This document shows, in pieces, positions 52,929 to 62,040 of a DNA stretch of 64,000 nucleotides (its first letter is position 1; the number at the start of each line of letters is the position of its first letter). The notes beneath the pieces were generated by a model. That model was not told where the DNA came from. It did no database searches and saw only the letters and a list, made by a program, of their open reading frames with translations. A program made the translations under genes and the position numbers. The stretch covers positions 186,001-250,000 of the forward strand of contig NZ_VCEI01000011.1 of NCBI RefSeq assembly GCF_005860765.1. Reading direction: 5' to 3'. Origin of the DNA: Dyadobacter sediminis. Its GTDB lineage: Bacteria; Bacteroidota; Bacteroidia; Cytophagales; Spirosomataceae.

Positions 52929-54263
52929 CTATGTACCGATTTTCTGAAGAATCCAGAACAGTGGTGCTCCTGCGAGAAAAAGTACCCAGCCGATTACAGC
53001 CGAAGAAGGGTCTGTAAGGATGACGTTTGCTGCTATGGCTAGCAGGAAAAGTACAAAAAAACCGGGCAAATACGGATAACCTCCAATGGTGAAGCCTTTA
53101 TGCGGATCATGAACGCCTGCCTTTTTCCGGAAAACAAACAACGTTGCAGCGGCACTTGCCAGCGCAATACTGTCCACAGACATGACATAATTGACAATTT
53201 GTTCAAAGGTATCCAAAACCCAAAGGGAAAGAAGGGTAGTAACGATCAGAAATGTGAGAGCAAATTCCTGAACCTGTGTTCTGGGATTCACTTTCTTGAA
53301 AATACCGGGTAAAATGCGATCTTCCGCAAGTGCATAATACACCCTTGGCAAAGAAAGCATGGTTGCATTTATAAATCCCAGAACAGAAAGAAAAATCGCC
53401 AGCGAAAAGAAATTTTCACCCCAAGGCCCAAATAATACCCGGGCCGTGTCTGCAGCAATCAGGCTGGATTTGCTTAGTGCCTCAAATCCCAGAACGTTGT
53501 AATATGTGTAATTCAATGCAAGGTACAGACCTAAAATCAGGAACATGCCCAGGAAGATACCGCGCGGTGTGTTTCGCACCGGATCTTTAATATCTGCTCC
53601 AAAATTAAGCGTTTGCTGATAACCGCCAAATGTGTAGAAAACCGCGATAAGGCTTGCGCCGAATGCAGAAAACCAGTTTCCGGAAAAAGCAGCTGAAGGA
53701 ACAGATTCGCTTACATTCCTGTCTGCATTGGTGTAAAAAATACCAGTACAAAGAACAAGCATCATCAGGATTTTCAAACTGCTCAGGACATTTTGGGTAC
53801 GTGAACCGGATTTTATACCAAGCATGTTGATGAGATAAAAAAATGCCAGCGTTATAATGGCTGTCGTGCGAATGCCGGTTGAGCTGCGTGCAAATTCCGG
53901 CAGGAGCGGGTTAATGTATTCCGAACCGATCAACGCAACACCGGCCATTCCGGCGCCGTAAGTCAGGACGATGACCCAGTTGATCATGAACGCATATAAC
54001 GGATGAAAAGCCGTGGATATCAGCTTGTAAAATCCGCCCGGAAAATGGTGGCGTGAACCGATCTCGGCAAAAACAAATGCACCGATGAGGCTGACAATGC
54101 CTCCTGCAATCCATGCAGTGAAGAAAATTCCGGGACTTCCGGCCTGTCTGGCGACAATGGCGGGCGTGCGGAAAATGCCGATACCGATTACAAGACTGAT
54201 TACGATCATACTCAGGTCAAACAGGCCGATCTGGGGACGGATTTTATCGGAAAGTTCAGGCAT
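52929..54263 (-). CDS. APC family amino-acid permease
   Basis: A 444-residue polytopic protein with about 12 helices. The first helix region (IGLFDLSMIVISLVIGIGIF) with its Gly-rich unwound segment GIGIF is the amino-acid/polyamine/organocation signature, and FYTFGGYQQTLNFGADIKDP matches the sixth-helix unwound region. The family imports amino acids by proton coupling or exchanges them; the substrate cannot be chosen. It is the last gene of a same-strand run purN, EamA, J-domain protein, permease, with gaps of 9 to 49 bp. Confidence 0.88.
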   Translation of the reverse strand: MPELSDKIRPQIGLFDLSMIVISLVIGIGIFRTPAIVARQAGSPGIFFTAWIAGGIVSLIGAFVFAEIGSRHHFPGGFYKLISTAFHPLYAFMINWVIVLTYGAGMAGVALIGSEYINPLLPEFARSSTGIRTTAIITLAFFYLINMLGIKSGSRTQNVLSSLKILMMLVLCTGIFYTNADRNVSESVPSAAFSGNWFSAFGASLIAVFYTFGGYQQTLNFGADIKDPVRNTPRGIFLGMFLILGLYLALNYTYYNVLGFEALSKSSLIAADTARVLFGPWGENFFSLAIFLSVLGFINATMLSLPRVYYALAEDRILPGIFKKVNPRTQVQEFALTFLIVTTLLSLWVLDTFEQIVNYVMSVDSIALASAAATLFVFRKKAGVHDPHKGFTIGGYPYLPGFFVLFLLAIAANVILTDPSSAVIGWVLFLAGAPLFWILQKIGT

Positions 54264-54312
54264 TACACCGGGATTGAGCAGTGAAAGTTATTATGGTAAG
54301 TTACATACGGAA

Positions 54313-55389
54313 CTATAATTCATCATCATCGTCCGGAAATTTTTCATTCGGAATCTGATAGGTTTTTAAATACGCTTTCAGCTGAGAAGGCACTTTCCAG
54401 TTTTTCAGCACGATCTTAATGTTTTTGATCTCCGTTTTAAGCTCATTTACATTCGTATTGAATTTGACAATGACCGTTGTTCTGGAATTTGCATGCTGAT
54501 AGGGAAGTCCGCAAACGGCAGCAATCTTTTTCTGAACCGCTTCCTTTTCCGCTTCCAGTTCTTCCACTTGCTGTTTCAGCATCTTGTTATAATAATTGAG
54601 CTGGTTTTTAGTCAGGTTTTCAAGCTTGTCCTGATCAGTCCTTTCCAGTTCAATCTGAAGTTTAAGCAGTTTCAGTAGGTTATTTTCCTGATATGCCTGC
54701 GTAATCTGCTGCATGATATCGGTTCTGCGCACCTTTTCAGTATCATCCGTTTCCAGGTCCGGATGAAAAGATTTGACAAGATCCATGTAAACAGCTCGCA
54801 CCGTTTTGGATGTTTTCTGCTGCTCAGCATGTAGTTTTGCTGCCCTGATCTGCGCTGCAATGCGATCTGCACGCTGTTCTGCTTTTATTTTCTGCTGTTC
54901 TTCTTCGGGTAACTGGTGAAACTCGTCTTCTTCGGGTACTTCCGTTTTGTTTTCACTTTCAAGTAAAAAAGCCGGATCTGTAATTTTAAACTGCTCCTGT
55001 TGCAGCTGAATGGCCGTTTCAATATCTATATCACTGTATTTATTGTAAACCGGCTTTAAATCTTCAAACCCGTAATTTACAATCAGGTCGAAAGCACTTT
55101 CGGTAATCAGGTAAGCCAGTTTGGTCTGATACGCATTTCTGAAAAGATCATTGGTGTAAGTACGATCCATCAAATGCACGATTTCTGCCCGAAAACCCTG
55201 ATATTCCCGGATGAGCGGATTCAGATCTGTCGGAATCCTTTGCAGCATTTCCTCATAGGCGCTTTCCAGTTCAGGAATCAGCCGGTTCAATTCTTCAATA
55301 TTTTGCAACAAAAGGTTAAATTCCTTCTGACGCTTGTTCAAGCCTGTTTTTTGTTCTTTTATATGTAAAATGGAAGTATTGTTCATCAT
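54313..55389 (-). CDS. Coiled-coil protein with a J-domain-like segment
   Basis: A 358-residue soluble protein. Residues about 195-250 look like a J domain: helix II YMDLVKSF, then HPD (209-211), then a helix III-like ITQAYQENNLLKLLKLQIEL. Before it, residues 1-190 are mostly helix and coiled coil, rich in Glu and Lys; after it comes another coiled coil and a basic tail (LKTYQIPNEK). J-domain proteins stimulate DnaK through HPD; a C-terminal-region J domain without zinc fingers is uncommon. It has no DnaK partner nearby and is part of the purN operon. Confidence 0.7.
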   Translation of the reverse strand: MMNNTSILHIKEQKTGLNKRQKEFNLLLQNIEELNRLIPELESAYEEMLQRIPTDLNPLIREYQGFRAEIVHLMDRTYTNDLFRNAYQTKLAYLITESAFDLIVNYGFEDLKPVYNKYSDIDIETAIQLQQEQFKITDPAFLLESENKTEVPEEDEFHQLPEEEQQKIKAEQRADRIAAQIRAAKLHAEQQKTSKTVRAVYMDLVKSFHPDLETDDTEKVRRTDIMQQITQAYQENNLLKLLKLQIELERTDQDKLENLTKNQLNYYNKMLKQQVEELEAEKEAVQKKIAAVCGLPYQHANSRTTVIVKFNTNVNELKTEIKNIKIVLKNWKVPSQLKAYLKTYQIPNEKFPDDDDEL

Positions 55390-55411
55390 GCGGAAATTCA
55401 GGTTGGAATTT

Positions 55412-56353
55412 TTAAAAATGCAGTCCGAGTTCCTGATAAGATATCAGAATAATGGCTATTACGGCGAGTACAAGTCCCAGTTTATTGAGTTTGTTCAAAC
55501 GTTCGTTGTACATAAGCCATGCTGCGAACGAAGAAGCCAGCATACTGAGAATGTTGTAAATAGGAAAAACAAATGCCGCGCTGTTTCCGAATGACGATAA
55601 AGCCAGCAACAGAAAATACAGGGAAAGAAAATTGGGAACGCCCAGAATCAGTCCGCCGATTACGCTTCGTAACGCTAGTTTTTCCTTTCCGAATGTTAAT
55701 TTGAACAGCAATAGAACAGTACCGATAATAATAGCGCCGGAACAGGCTATGATCATGAATACGGTGGTGTTACCGGGTGTATAATATTTTGCAGAAAGGA
55801 AATTGATCAGCGTATTATTGGTTCCACTGGCGAGGAACGTCAGTACGGGCAAAATCCAAAGGGAAGGATAAAAGGAGGAAGGAGGAGAGGAGAAAGAGGC
55901 GGCGTTGAATTCGGAATCTGTTTTCTTTTCAGCATTCTGAATGGCTCCTAGCGCCAGTGCGATAACTGCTGTAATCAGTCCTGCATAATTGATTGCTGTA
56001 AAATCCTTGTTATTGTTTTTGAATACAAAAAGTCCGAAAATAACCGGAATGACCAGTGACATATTGCCGGCCAGCGAAGCGGAAGTTACGCTGACTTTCT
56101 GTGCGGTGAGTCCGATGAGCATAAAAGCCGTTACGAACAACGTTCCCAAAGCAAGCGTAAGCAATGTGCCCGGCGAACTCCACTGAACCTTACCGAATGC
56201 TGCAAGATCGGGCGTGAGCAGCAAGCCTGTGAAGACACAGGCATAATAATTAAACACAATGGCATGAAAAGAATTTATCTGAAAACGGGGGTACGCCCGC
56301 ATGATCAGGTAAAGAGCAACTGTAAACAGAACGGCCAGCAGAAAATAAAGCAT
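55412..56353 (-). CDS. EamA family (DMT) transporter
   Basis: A 313-residue membrane protein with ten hydrophobic helices in two EamA repeats (AGNMSLVIPVIFGLFVFKNN in the first half; LSSFGNSAAFVFPIYNILSML in the second). These drug/metabolite transporters export amino acids or small metabolites. The loop between the halves (about residues 150-165) is encoded by a C/T-rich stretch (forward 55858-55905) that gives a Ser/Pro-rich segment. It lies 9 bp downstream of purN and 22 bp upstream of the J-domain gene, consistent with one operon. Confidence 0.87.
   Translation of the reverse strand: MLYFLLAVLFTVALYLIMRAYPRFQINSFHAIVFNYYACVFTGLLLTPDLAAFGKVQWSSPGTLLTLALGTLFVTAFMLIGLTAQKVSVTSASLAGNMSLVIPVIFGLFVFKNNNKDFTAINYAGLITAVIALALGAIQNAEKKTDSEFNAASFSSPPSSFYPSLWILPVLTFLASGTNNTLINFLSAKYYTPGNTTVFMIIACSGAIIIGTVLLLFKLTFGKEKLALRSVIGGLILGVPNFLSLYFLLLALSSFGNSAAFVFPIYNILSMLASSFAAWLMYNERLNKLNKLGLVLAVIAIILISYQELGLHF
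55858..55905. repeat. G/A-rich tract inside the EamA gene, similar to the glnS inverted repeat
   Basis: The forward strand reads almost only G and A for about 48 bp (pattern GGAAGGA/GGAGGA). It stays in frame with the minus-strand EamA gene and codes for a Ser/Pro-rich loop. It resembles one arm of the 28408-28581 element. Confidence 0.45.
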
Positions 56354-56362
56354 AGGAAGGAA

Positions 56363-56935
56363 TTAAGGCATTTTTGCCAGAAGTTCATCAATGACGCGCG
56401 GGTAATTTTCATGTTCCAGCAAGTGGATTTTATTTTCGATAGCTTCCACCGAATCATCCGGATCAACGTTGCATGTGGCCTGAAAAATTACATCTCCTTC
56501 GTCATAATGTTCATTTACATAATGGATCGTGATGCCCGTCTGTTGCTCTTTTGCTTCGACGACAGCTTCATGAACAAACCGTCCGTACATGCCTTTTCCA
56601 CCGAATTTGGGCAATAATGCCGGATGAATATTGATCATTCTTTTATGGAAAGCGTTCACAAGCGATGGCGGTACAAGCATCATGAATCCGGCCAGTACCA
56701 CAAGGTCTATTCGTTCATTCTGAAGAATGCGAAGAATTTTTTCAGTCTGATAAAAGGTCTTTTTGTCAAAAAAAACAATCGGGATCTGAAGAAGACAGGC
56801 GCGCTTGATTACACCGGCCTGTGGATTATTTGTAAAGATCAGCGAAACTTCGACATCGGTTCTGTCCTGAAAATACTGGCATATTTTTTCGGCATTGGAT
56901 CCGGAACCGGAGGCAAAAATGGCAATACGTTTCAT
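56363..56935 (-). CDS. purN: Phosphoribosylglycinamide formyltransferase
   Basis: The start at ATG 56935 (190 residues) is the usual N-terminus, MKRIAIFASGSGSNAE; the frame runs further upstream to 56992. It transfers a formyl group from 10-formyl-tetrahydrofolate to GAR in purine synthesis. The catalytic trio is visible: Asn102 and His104 in INIHPALLP and Asp148 in DEGDVIFQ. Length is normal (about 190-210). It heads the operon with the EamA, J-domain and APC genes. Confidence 0.96.
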   Translation of the reverse strand: MKRIAIFASGSGSNAEKICQYFQDRTDVEVSLIFTNNPQAGVIKRACLLQIPIVFFDKKTFYQTEKILRILQNERIDLVVLAGFMMLVPPSLVNAFHKRMINIHPALLPKFGGKGMYGRFVHEAVVEAKEQQTGITIHYVNEHYDEGDVIFQATCNVDPDDSVEAIENKIHLLEHENYPRVIDELLAKMP

Positions 56936-57001
56936 TCGGTAAAAAGGTTTATAGTGCAGTTCAGCGGAAAACGGATTCTGAAACTTTGGCAAATCTATAA
57001 A

Positions 57002-57037
57002 AAAGAACGGCTTACGATCCTATCGCAGCCGTTCTTT
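57002..57037 (-). terminator. Intrinsic terminator of the DUF3108-like gene
   Basis: AAAGAACGGCT (57002-57012) pairs with AGCCGTTCTTT (57027-57037); upstream A's (56998-57001) give a T run on the minus strand, separating the DUF3108-like gene from purN. Confidence 0.8.
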
Positions 57038-57055
57038 CGTTTATCCACAATGAAA

Positions 57056-57751
57056 TCAGTATATTCTGCTCAGCTCACTGTAACTGATTAATTTCCCTTT
57101 TCTGTAATTTTCCGTTTTAATATCCCAGATAACGCCGGGTGCCCGGTAGGAAATACTTTGCATGGCTATTTTGACGGGGATGCCCATGGCCATTTCCATG
57201 TTCATGTCCGAAGTGATCTTGTAAGCGTTGAAAGTTCCGGCGGGCACGTTCAGTTTTTCCTGAGCGGTTACATTCCGGTTATTTATCATCAGGTTGAAAG
57301 TTACGGGTACCGGTCCCGATTTGCCGGTTCCTTCCACAGAAGCATCTTTCAGCTTTTCACCGACTGACAGTTCTCCGGGAAATTCGATGTTGTCGTACGT
57401 AAATTCCATTTCCATGCTTTGAAATGTTTTGAGCTGTTCGTGGTTAATGAGCGAACGCACATCCATCTGCAGAACATTGCCGTCACATTTCATTTTATAG
57501 GAATTCTTTAGTTCTGATTTGCCTTTTGTGTTGAAAAACTCCATATCCACGGTAAAAACAGTACTCGAGCCTTCTTTCATGATTTTAGCAAGCTTGTAAA
57601 TGAACTTTCCGGCCGGCTTGCCTTTGCTGTCGAAGTTGCTGGCTTCAAAACCGCTGCCTTCTTTTAAGATAACACCTGCACATTCCTGCGCCCTGGCATA
57701 CAAGGCAGAAATACAGATGAACAAAATACACCAGATCAGGTTTTTTTTCAT
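57056..57751 (-). CDS. Secreted DUF3108-like protein (TapB-like)
   Basis: A 231-residue protein with a signal peptide (MKKNLIWCILFICISALYARA). The mature part is beta-strand rich with repeated pairs of aromatic and charged residues and resembles the DUF3108-like/TapB family, which is a periplasmic or outer-membrane protein of unknown role. The C-terminus APGVIWDIKTENYRKGKL is consistent. There is no partner; the terminator 57002-57037 follows. Confidence 0.65.
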   Translation of the reverse strand: MKKNLIWCILFICISALYARAQECAGVILKEGSGFEASNFDSKGKPAGKFIYKLAKIMKEGSSTVFTVDMEFFNTKGKSELKNSYKMKCDGNVLQMDVRSLINHEQLKTFQSMEMEFTYDNIEFPGELSVGEKLKDASVEGTGKSGPVPVTFNLMINNRNVTAQEKLNVPAGTFNAYKITSDMNMEMAMGIPVKIAMQSISYRAPGVIWDIKTENYRKGKLISYSELSRIY

Positions 57752-57880
57752 GGCCGTAAAGTATAAATCAGCTATTCGCTTTTAGTTGTTCGCATTCAGC
57801 TGAAAGCTTTCAAAAAAGTAAATATCAAAAAAGAACAAACTGCCAAAATCTAATATGACAACAAATGTTTGTAAAAACAA

Positions 57881-57920
57881 CTAATTTCAATTCATGACAA
57901 TAAATGACAATTCATGATTA
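57881..57920. repeat. Decanucleotide tandem repeat (ATGACAA family)
   Basis: 10-bp units CTAATTTCAA, TTCATGACAA, TAAATGACAA, TTCATGATTA lie in a row in the 57752-58017 gap upstream of the DUF3108-like gene and downstream of the UbiA gene. They share period and core (ATGACMA) with 2459-2498. The remainder of the gap shows nothing else. Confidence 0.55.
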
Positions 57921-58017
57921 CAAGAACATTTGCCCCCTCAAGTAACCCAGTTTAAAAAACACATACAGCAAGTTTTTAGCCAGCGGCAAGTGTGAATGAT
58001 CCGACGGTAATCCGGAT

Positions 58018-58899
58018 TCAGGCCCAGATCATGGTAAGGAGTCCCAGCAGCATAATGATTTTACAAATACCGCTGATTTGCTTGAAATCACGTCTCGTGT
58101 CTGCACGAGAGAGTTTCAGCAAAAGCCAGGATAGCGGAATCAGAAGAAGAATGAAAAGGATAGTGAGCAAGTAATTGTTCAAAGCCTGCGCAAGGACAAA
58201 CAGCGTTACGACAAATACGGAAATAACGGCATACAGGAAACTTTTGGTACGACGTATGCCCCAGATAATGGGCAGCGTACGGCAGCCGTGCGCTTCGTCG
58301 CCTTTGATGTCTTCCATATCCTTTACAACTTCCCGGATCAGCGAAATAAAAAACGAAAATACAGCGTATATAAAAACCAGGTGCCGGTTTTCCGGATAAT
58401 GCAAAGTCAGTATCAGCAATGTAAGGCCCGTCAGCATGGAAACGATAAAGTTGCCGATAAAAGGCATCCGTTTATAGCGCGCGGAGTAAAACCAGAGCAG
58501 CGTAATGGAACAGACATTGATCACAAATATATACGGACTCACCACAAGCCCGAGTGCAGCCCCTAAAATATTCAGAAGCTGATGCGCGCCCATGGCCCAG
58601 CGCCGTTTCAAGTATCGTCCGACCACAACCCGCTGCGGTTTGTTGACAATGTCTATTTTAATATCGAAATAATCATTGATGATATATCCGGCGGCGGCTA
58701 TGCACACCGTTGACAGCGATAATAAAAACAGGTCAGAATCGGCAATGATCTTGCGCCAGTTCTGCCTCGGGCCGATCAGAAGAATGCGTGTGAGATATTG
58801 GGTAAGAACCACAATGACCAGATTGGTCATACGGACCAGGCGGGCACTTCCGGCAACATATTCCCACAATCCGATTTTTGGCCTTGCAGACACATTCAT
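58018..58899 (-). CDS. UbiA family prenyltransferase (GGGP-type)
   Basis: A 293-residue membrane protein with about nine helices. The first Asp-rich motif is NDYFDIKIDIVNKPQR, the second DMEDIKGDEAHGCRTLP; both chelate Mg-bound diphosphates. The family includes geranylgeranylglycerol-phosphate geranylgeranyltransferase (common annotation in Bacteroidota) as well as MenA and protohaem farnesyltransferase. Substrate therefore remains uncertain; the spacing favours the first. It is divergent from bshA across 182 bp. Confidence 0.85.
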   Translation of the reverse strand: MNVSARPKIGLWEYVAGSARLVRMTNLVIVVLTQYLTRILLIGPRQNWRKIIADSDLFLLSLSTVCIAAAGYIINDYFDIKIDIVNKPQRVVVGRYLKRRWAMGAHQLLNILGAALGLVVSPYIFVINVCSITLLWFYSARYKRMPFIGNFIVSMLTGLTLLILTLHYPENRHLVFIYAVFSFFISLIREVVKDMEDIKGDEAHGCRTLPIIWGIRRTKSFLYAVISVFVVTLFVLAQALNNYLLTILFILLLIPLSWLLLKLSRADTRRDFKQISGICKIIMLLGLLTMIWA

Positions 58900-59081
58900 G
58901 GAGGTTATTTCAGAAAAAAGTAGATTCGGGCATTAAAATTATTCATTTTATACCATTAACGACAATTCTTCACATCTTTATCCATTTCGGGGATAAAAAA
59001 GGTTCAATTGTTGTTAGCATTCTGAAGTCTGTCATTTGAACGGCTTTATTGTTCCAGCTTACAACTTTTTTTAATGAAATT

Positions 59082-60221
59082 ATGAAAATCGGTATCGTAT
59101 GCTATCCAACCTTCGGTGGAAGTGGCGTGGTAGCTACTGAACTGGGGAAGGCACTTGCCAAAGCTGGCCACCAGGTTCATTTTATAACTTACTCGCAGCC
59201 GCAAAGATTAGACTTCTTTAATGAAAACCTTTATTACCACGAAGTAAATATTCCTGCATATCCGCTGTTTCAATATGCCCCATACGAATCCGCCTTGTCC
59301 AGTGAAATGGTGCACGTGGTGGAAAATGCAGGTCTGGATCTGCTGCATGTTCATTACGCGATCCCGCATGCTTCGTCCGCTTTTCTTGCCAAACAGATTC
59401 TGGCGCAGCAAGGCATTCATATACCGGTCATCACAACTTTGCATGGTACCGACATTACGCTGGTCGGCAAGGATGCTTCTTATGAGCCGGTTGTCACTTT
59501 CAGTATCAATCAGTCAGACGGCATCACAGCGGTGTCCGAATCATTGAGGAAAGATACTTATACGCATTTCAATATCACCAAAGAAATCGAGGTCATTCCC
59601 AATTTCATTGATCTTGACCGTTTTAACCGCCAGAAGAAAGATCATTTCAAACTGGCTATCTGCCCCAACAATGAAAAGCTGATCGTGCATACATCCAATT
59701 TCCGTAAGGTGAAAAGGATTGATGATGTGATCCTGATTTTCGAAAAACTGCGTAAACTGCTTCCGTGCAAACTGTTGCTGGTAGGCGATGGTCCGGACCG
59801 CGCGCGTATCGAGCGCCAGTGCAAAGAACTGGACATGCTGTCGGACGTACGTTTTCTTGGCAAGCTGGATGCAATTGAAGAAGTTCTTTCCGTAGCTGAT
59901 CTGTTTTTGATGCCTTCGGAATCGGAAAGTTTCGGACTTGCTGCACTGGAAGCACTTGCCTGCGAAGTTCCTTTGATTACCTCGAACGCCGGCGGATTGC
60001 CCGAACTGAACCTGCATGGCATTACCGGATTCCTGAGTGATGTCGGAGATGTGGATGATATGGTTAAAAACGCGGCGTATATTCTGAATGACGATAATCT
60101 GCCGACTTTCAAGATCAATGCGCTGGCGCGTGCCAAAGACTTCGAGATTTCCAAAATTCTGCCTCATTATGAAGCTTACTACGAGCGTGTTGTTGAAAAC
60201 AGCAAAGCTATAGAAATATAG
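59082..60221 (+). CDS. bshA: N-acetyl-alpha-D-glucosaminyl L-malate synthase BshA
   Basis: The start at ATG 59082 gives 379 residues with the diagnostic opening MKIGIVCYPTFGGSGVVATE. It is a GT4 glycosyltransferase that joins GlcNAc from UDP-GlcNAc to L-malate, the first step of bacillithiol synthesis. Other marks are TLHGTDITLVG, HTSNFRKVKRIDD and MPSESESFGLAALEALACE. Length matches BshA (about 377). Bacillithiol is the main thiol in Bacillota and many Bacteroidota. The NADH dehydrogenase gene follows 49 bp downstream on the same strand. Confidence 0.95.
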   Translation: MKIGIVCYPTFGGSGVVATELGKALAKAGHQVHFITYSQPQRLDFFNENLYYHEVNIPAYPLFQYAPYESALSSEMVHVVENAGLDLLHVHYAIPHASSAFLAKQILAQQGIHIPVITTLHGTDITLVGKDASYEPVVTFSINQSDGITAVSESLRKDTYTHFNITKEIEVIPNFIDLDRFNRQKKDHFKLAICPNNEKLIVHTSNFRKVKRIDDVILIFEKLRKLLPCKLLLVGDGPDRARIERQCKELDMLSDVRFLGKLDAIEEVLSVADLFLMPSESESFGLAALEALACEVPLITSNAGGLPELNLHGITGFLSDVGDVDDMVKNAAYILNDDNLPTFKINALARAKDFEISKILPHYEAYYERVVENSKAIEI

Positions 60222-60270
60222 GTACGGTATTTTTAGGTCTGGTTGTTTATTGAAAATAAACGATCAGACT

Positions 60271-61593
60271 ATGTTACCCAACATTCCGTATACAAATTAT
60301 AAAAGAGTTGTCATTGTTGGTGCCGGTTTTGGCGGGCTTGCATTAGCCCGTGAAATTGCCAAAAGAGAAGATCTTCAGGTCGTGCTGATCGACCGGAATA
60401 ATTACCATCAGTTTCAGCCGCTGTTTTATCAGGTTGCCATGGCCGGACTGGAACCCAGCTCCATTTCTTTCCCGCTCCGGAAAGTTTTCCAGTCCAAGAA
60501 AAACGTACACATACGCATTACTGAAGTCCACAAGATCAATCCGCATAGAAAATCGATCGATACCGATCTTGGAGAAATCACTTTTGACTACCTCGTTATA
60601 GCAACCGGAGCAGTTACCAATTATTTTGGGATGAAGGAAATCGAGGAACGCGCCATTCCGATGAAAACAGTTTCCGAAGCGCTTGCATTGAGAAACCGCC
60701 TTCTGCAGAATTTTGAAGACGCGTTATCCGTAGATTCCGAAGACGACAGGGCAGGGTTACTGAGCGTTGTAGTCGTAGGCGGCGGCCCGACAGGCGTGGA
60801 GTTGTCGGGAACCTTGGCGGAAATGAAGCATTTTATTCTTCCCAAAGATTATCCGGAAATGGATTTTAAATCCATGCAGATTTATTTACTCGAAGGTTCC
60901 GGCAAGTTGCTGGGCGCCATGTCGGAGGAATCGTCTGCGAAATCACGCAAATACTTGGAAGATATGGGTGTTAACGTCCTGACAGATCAGGTTGTCACCA
61001 GTTTTGACGGAAAATATGTTACAACCAAACAGGGAACGACGATCCGTGCAGATAATCTGGTGTGGGCTGCGGGAATCAAAGCAAATCCGCTAAACGGCCT
61101 TCCGGCAGAAGTAATTGTGCGCGGCGGACGCATCAAAGTAGATCAATACAACCGTGTGGAAGGGTATGACTATATTTTTGCATTGGGCGACGTTGCGGCA
61201 ATGAATGAAGGCAAATGGGAAAACGGGCATCCGCAGCTTGCGCAGCCGGCCATTCAGCAGGGCGAAACACTTGCTAAAAACATCTGGCGCGTTATGGATG
61301 GCAAAAAAGCAGTGCCGTTCAAGTACAAGGATCTGGGTTCCATGGCGACAGTCGGAAGAAATAAGGCAGTAGCAGATCTTCCGTTCGTTAAATTTCAGGG
61401 TTTTCTTGCGTGGCTTACGTGGATGTTTGTTCACCTGATTTCCATTGTCGGTGTGAAAAACCGTGTACTGATCCTGATCAACTGGCTCTGGAATTACATC
61501 ACTAATGACCAGTCGTTACGATTGATCCTGCGGCCGAAAACCATTGCGCAGATTGCAGATAAAAACGAGAAAAATGAAGAAGTACTGAGCTGA
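60271..61593 (+). CDS. ndh: Type II NADH dehydrogenase
   Basis: The start at ATG 60271 (440 residues) is preferred over a TTG at 60250. The FAD-binding fold is VVIVGAGFGGLALA at the N-terminus, and the NAD-binding fold is VVVVGGGPTGVELSG (about 165-180). The AQPAIQQGE segment (about 332-340) marks quinone-reducing NDH-2. The C-terminus has a hydrophobic stretch (FLAWLTWMFVHLISIVG), consistent with a peripheral membrane protein passing electrons from NADH to menaquinone without proton pumping. It probably shares transcription with bshA. Confidence 0.92.
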   Translation: MLPNIPYTNYKRVVIVGAGFGGLALAREIAKREDLQVVLIDRNNYHQFQPLFYQVAMAGLEPSSISFPLRKVFQSKKNVHIRITEVHKINPHRKSIDTDLGEITFDYLVIATGAVTNYFGMKEIEERAIPMKTVSEALALRNRLLQNFEDALSVDSEDDRAGLLSVVVVGGGPTGVELSGTLAEMKHFILPKDYPEMDFKSMQIYLLEGSGKLLGAMSEESSAKSRKYLEDMGVNVLTDQVVTSFDGKYVTTKQGTTIRADNLVWAAGIKANPLNGLPAEVIVRGGRIKVDQYNRVEGYDYIFALGDVAAMNEGKWENGHPQLAQPAIQQGETLAKNIWRVMDGKKAVPFKYKDLGSMATVGRNKAVADLPFVKFQGFLAWLTWMFVHLISIVGVKNRVLILINWLWNYITNDQSLRLILRPKTIAQIADKNEKNEEVLS

Positions 61594-61728
61594 CAAGCAT
61601 GCTGTCCCGCCCGTACTTTCTGATAACCTTTCAACCGACGGATTGCATCATTTACAGGTTTTCGTTACATTCGTGTGCTATTTTGTGCCAGATTTGCGTT
61701 ATACATTAAGGTAATAAACAATTGAAAG

Positions 61729-61974
61729 ATGAAATTAGTATTCAATATTATTCTCATATTCCTGCTTCTGATCGCCTTTGTTCCGTTTTTCAGAAGATTT
61801 ATTTTCCACTTGCTTGTAGGACGCCAGCTGATTAAAGAACAGGAAAGGCAATACAAGGCACAACAGCAGCAAAGAGCAAGAACGGGCGTAAAAGTTGACA
61901 ACATACCGCCGGACAACGGCCAGTCTTCACGTTTTCAGGGTGGAGAATACGTGGATTATGAAGAAATAAAATAA
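61729..61974 (+). CDS. DUF4834 family protein
   Basis: An 81-residue protein with one N-terminal membrane helix (MKLVFNIILIFLLLIAFVPF), then a basic segment (RRFIFHLLVGRQLIKEQERQ) and a Gln-rich acidic tail ending in YVDYEEIK. This is the DUF4834 layout, found in Bacteroidota with unknown role. It ends 11 bp before a perfect bidirectional terminator. Confidence 0.85.
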   Translation: MKLVFNIILIFLLLIAFVPFFRRFIFHLLVGRQLIKEQERQYKAQQQQRARTGVKVDNIPPDNGQSSRFQGGEYVDYEEIK

Positions 61975-61985
61975 AATTACTGCAT

Positions 61986-62025
61986 AAAAAAGCAGCCCGG
62001 ATCAACCGATCCGGGCTGCTTTTTT
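61986..62025. terminator. Bidirectional intrinsic terminator
   Basis: AAAAAAGCAGCCCGGATC (61986-62003) pairs with GATCCGGGCTGCTTTTTT (62008-62025), an 18-bp perfect stem with a 4-nt loop between the convergent DUF4834 and carB genes. Confidence 0.93.
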
Positions 62026-62040
62026 ATATAAAGAGACTTT

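Noticed and set aside
386..62025. Palindromes at 386, 5533, 27271, 40241, 52016 and 61986 as transposon ends
   Set aside because: All lie just after stop codons, mostly between convergent genes, and have T tracts, so they are terminators. No transposase or target duplication is present.
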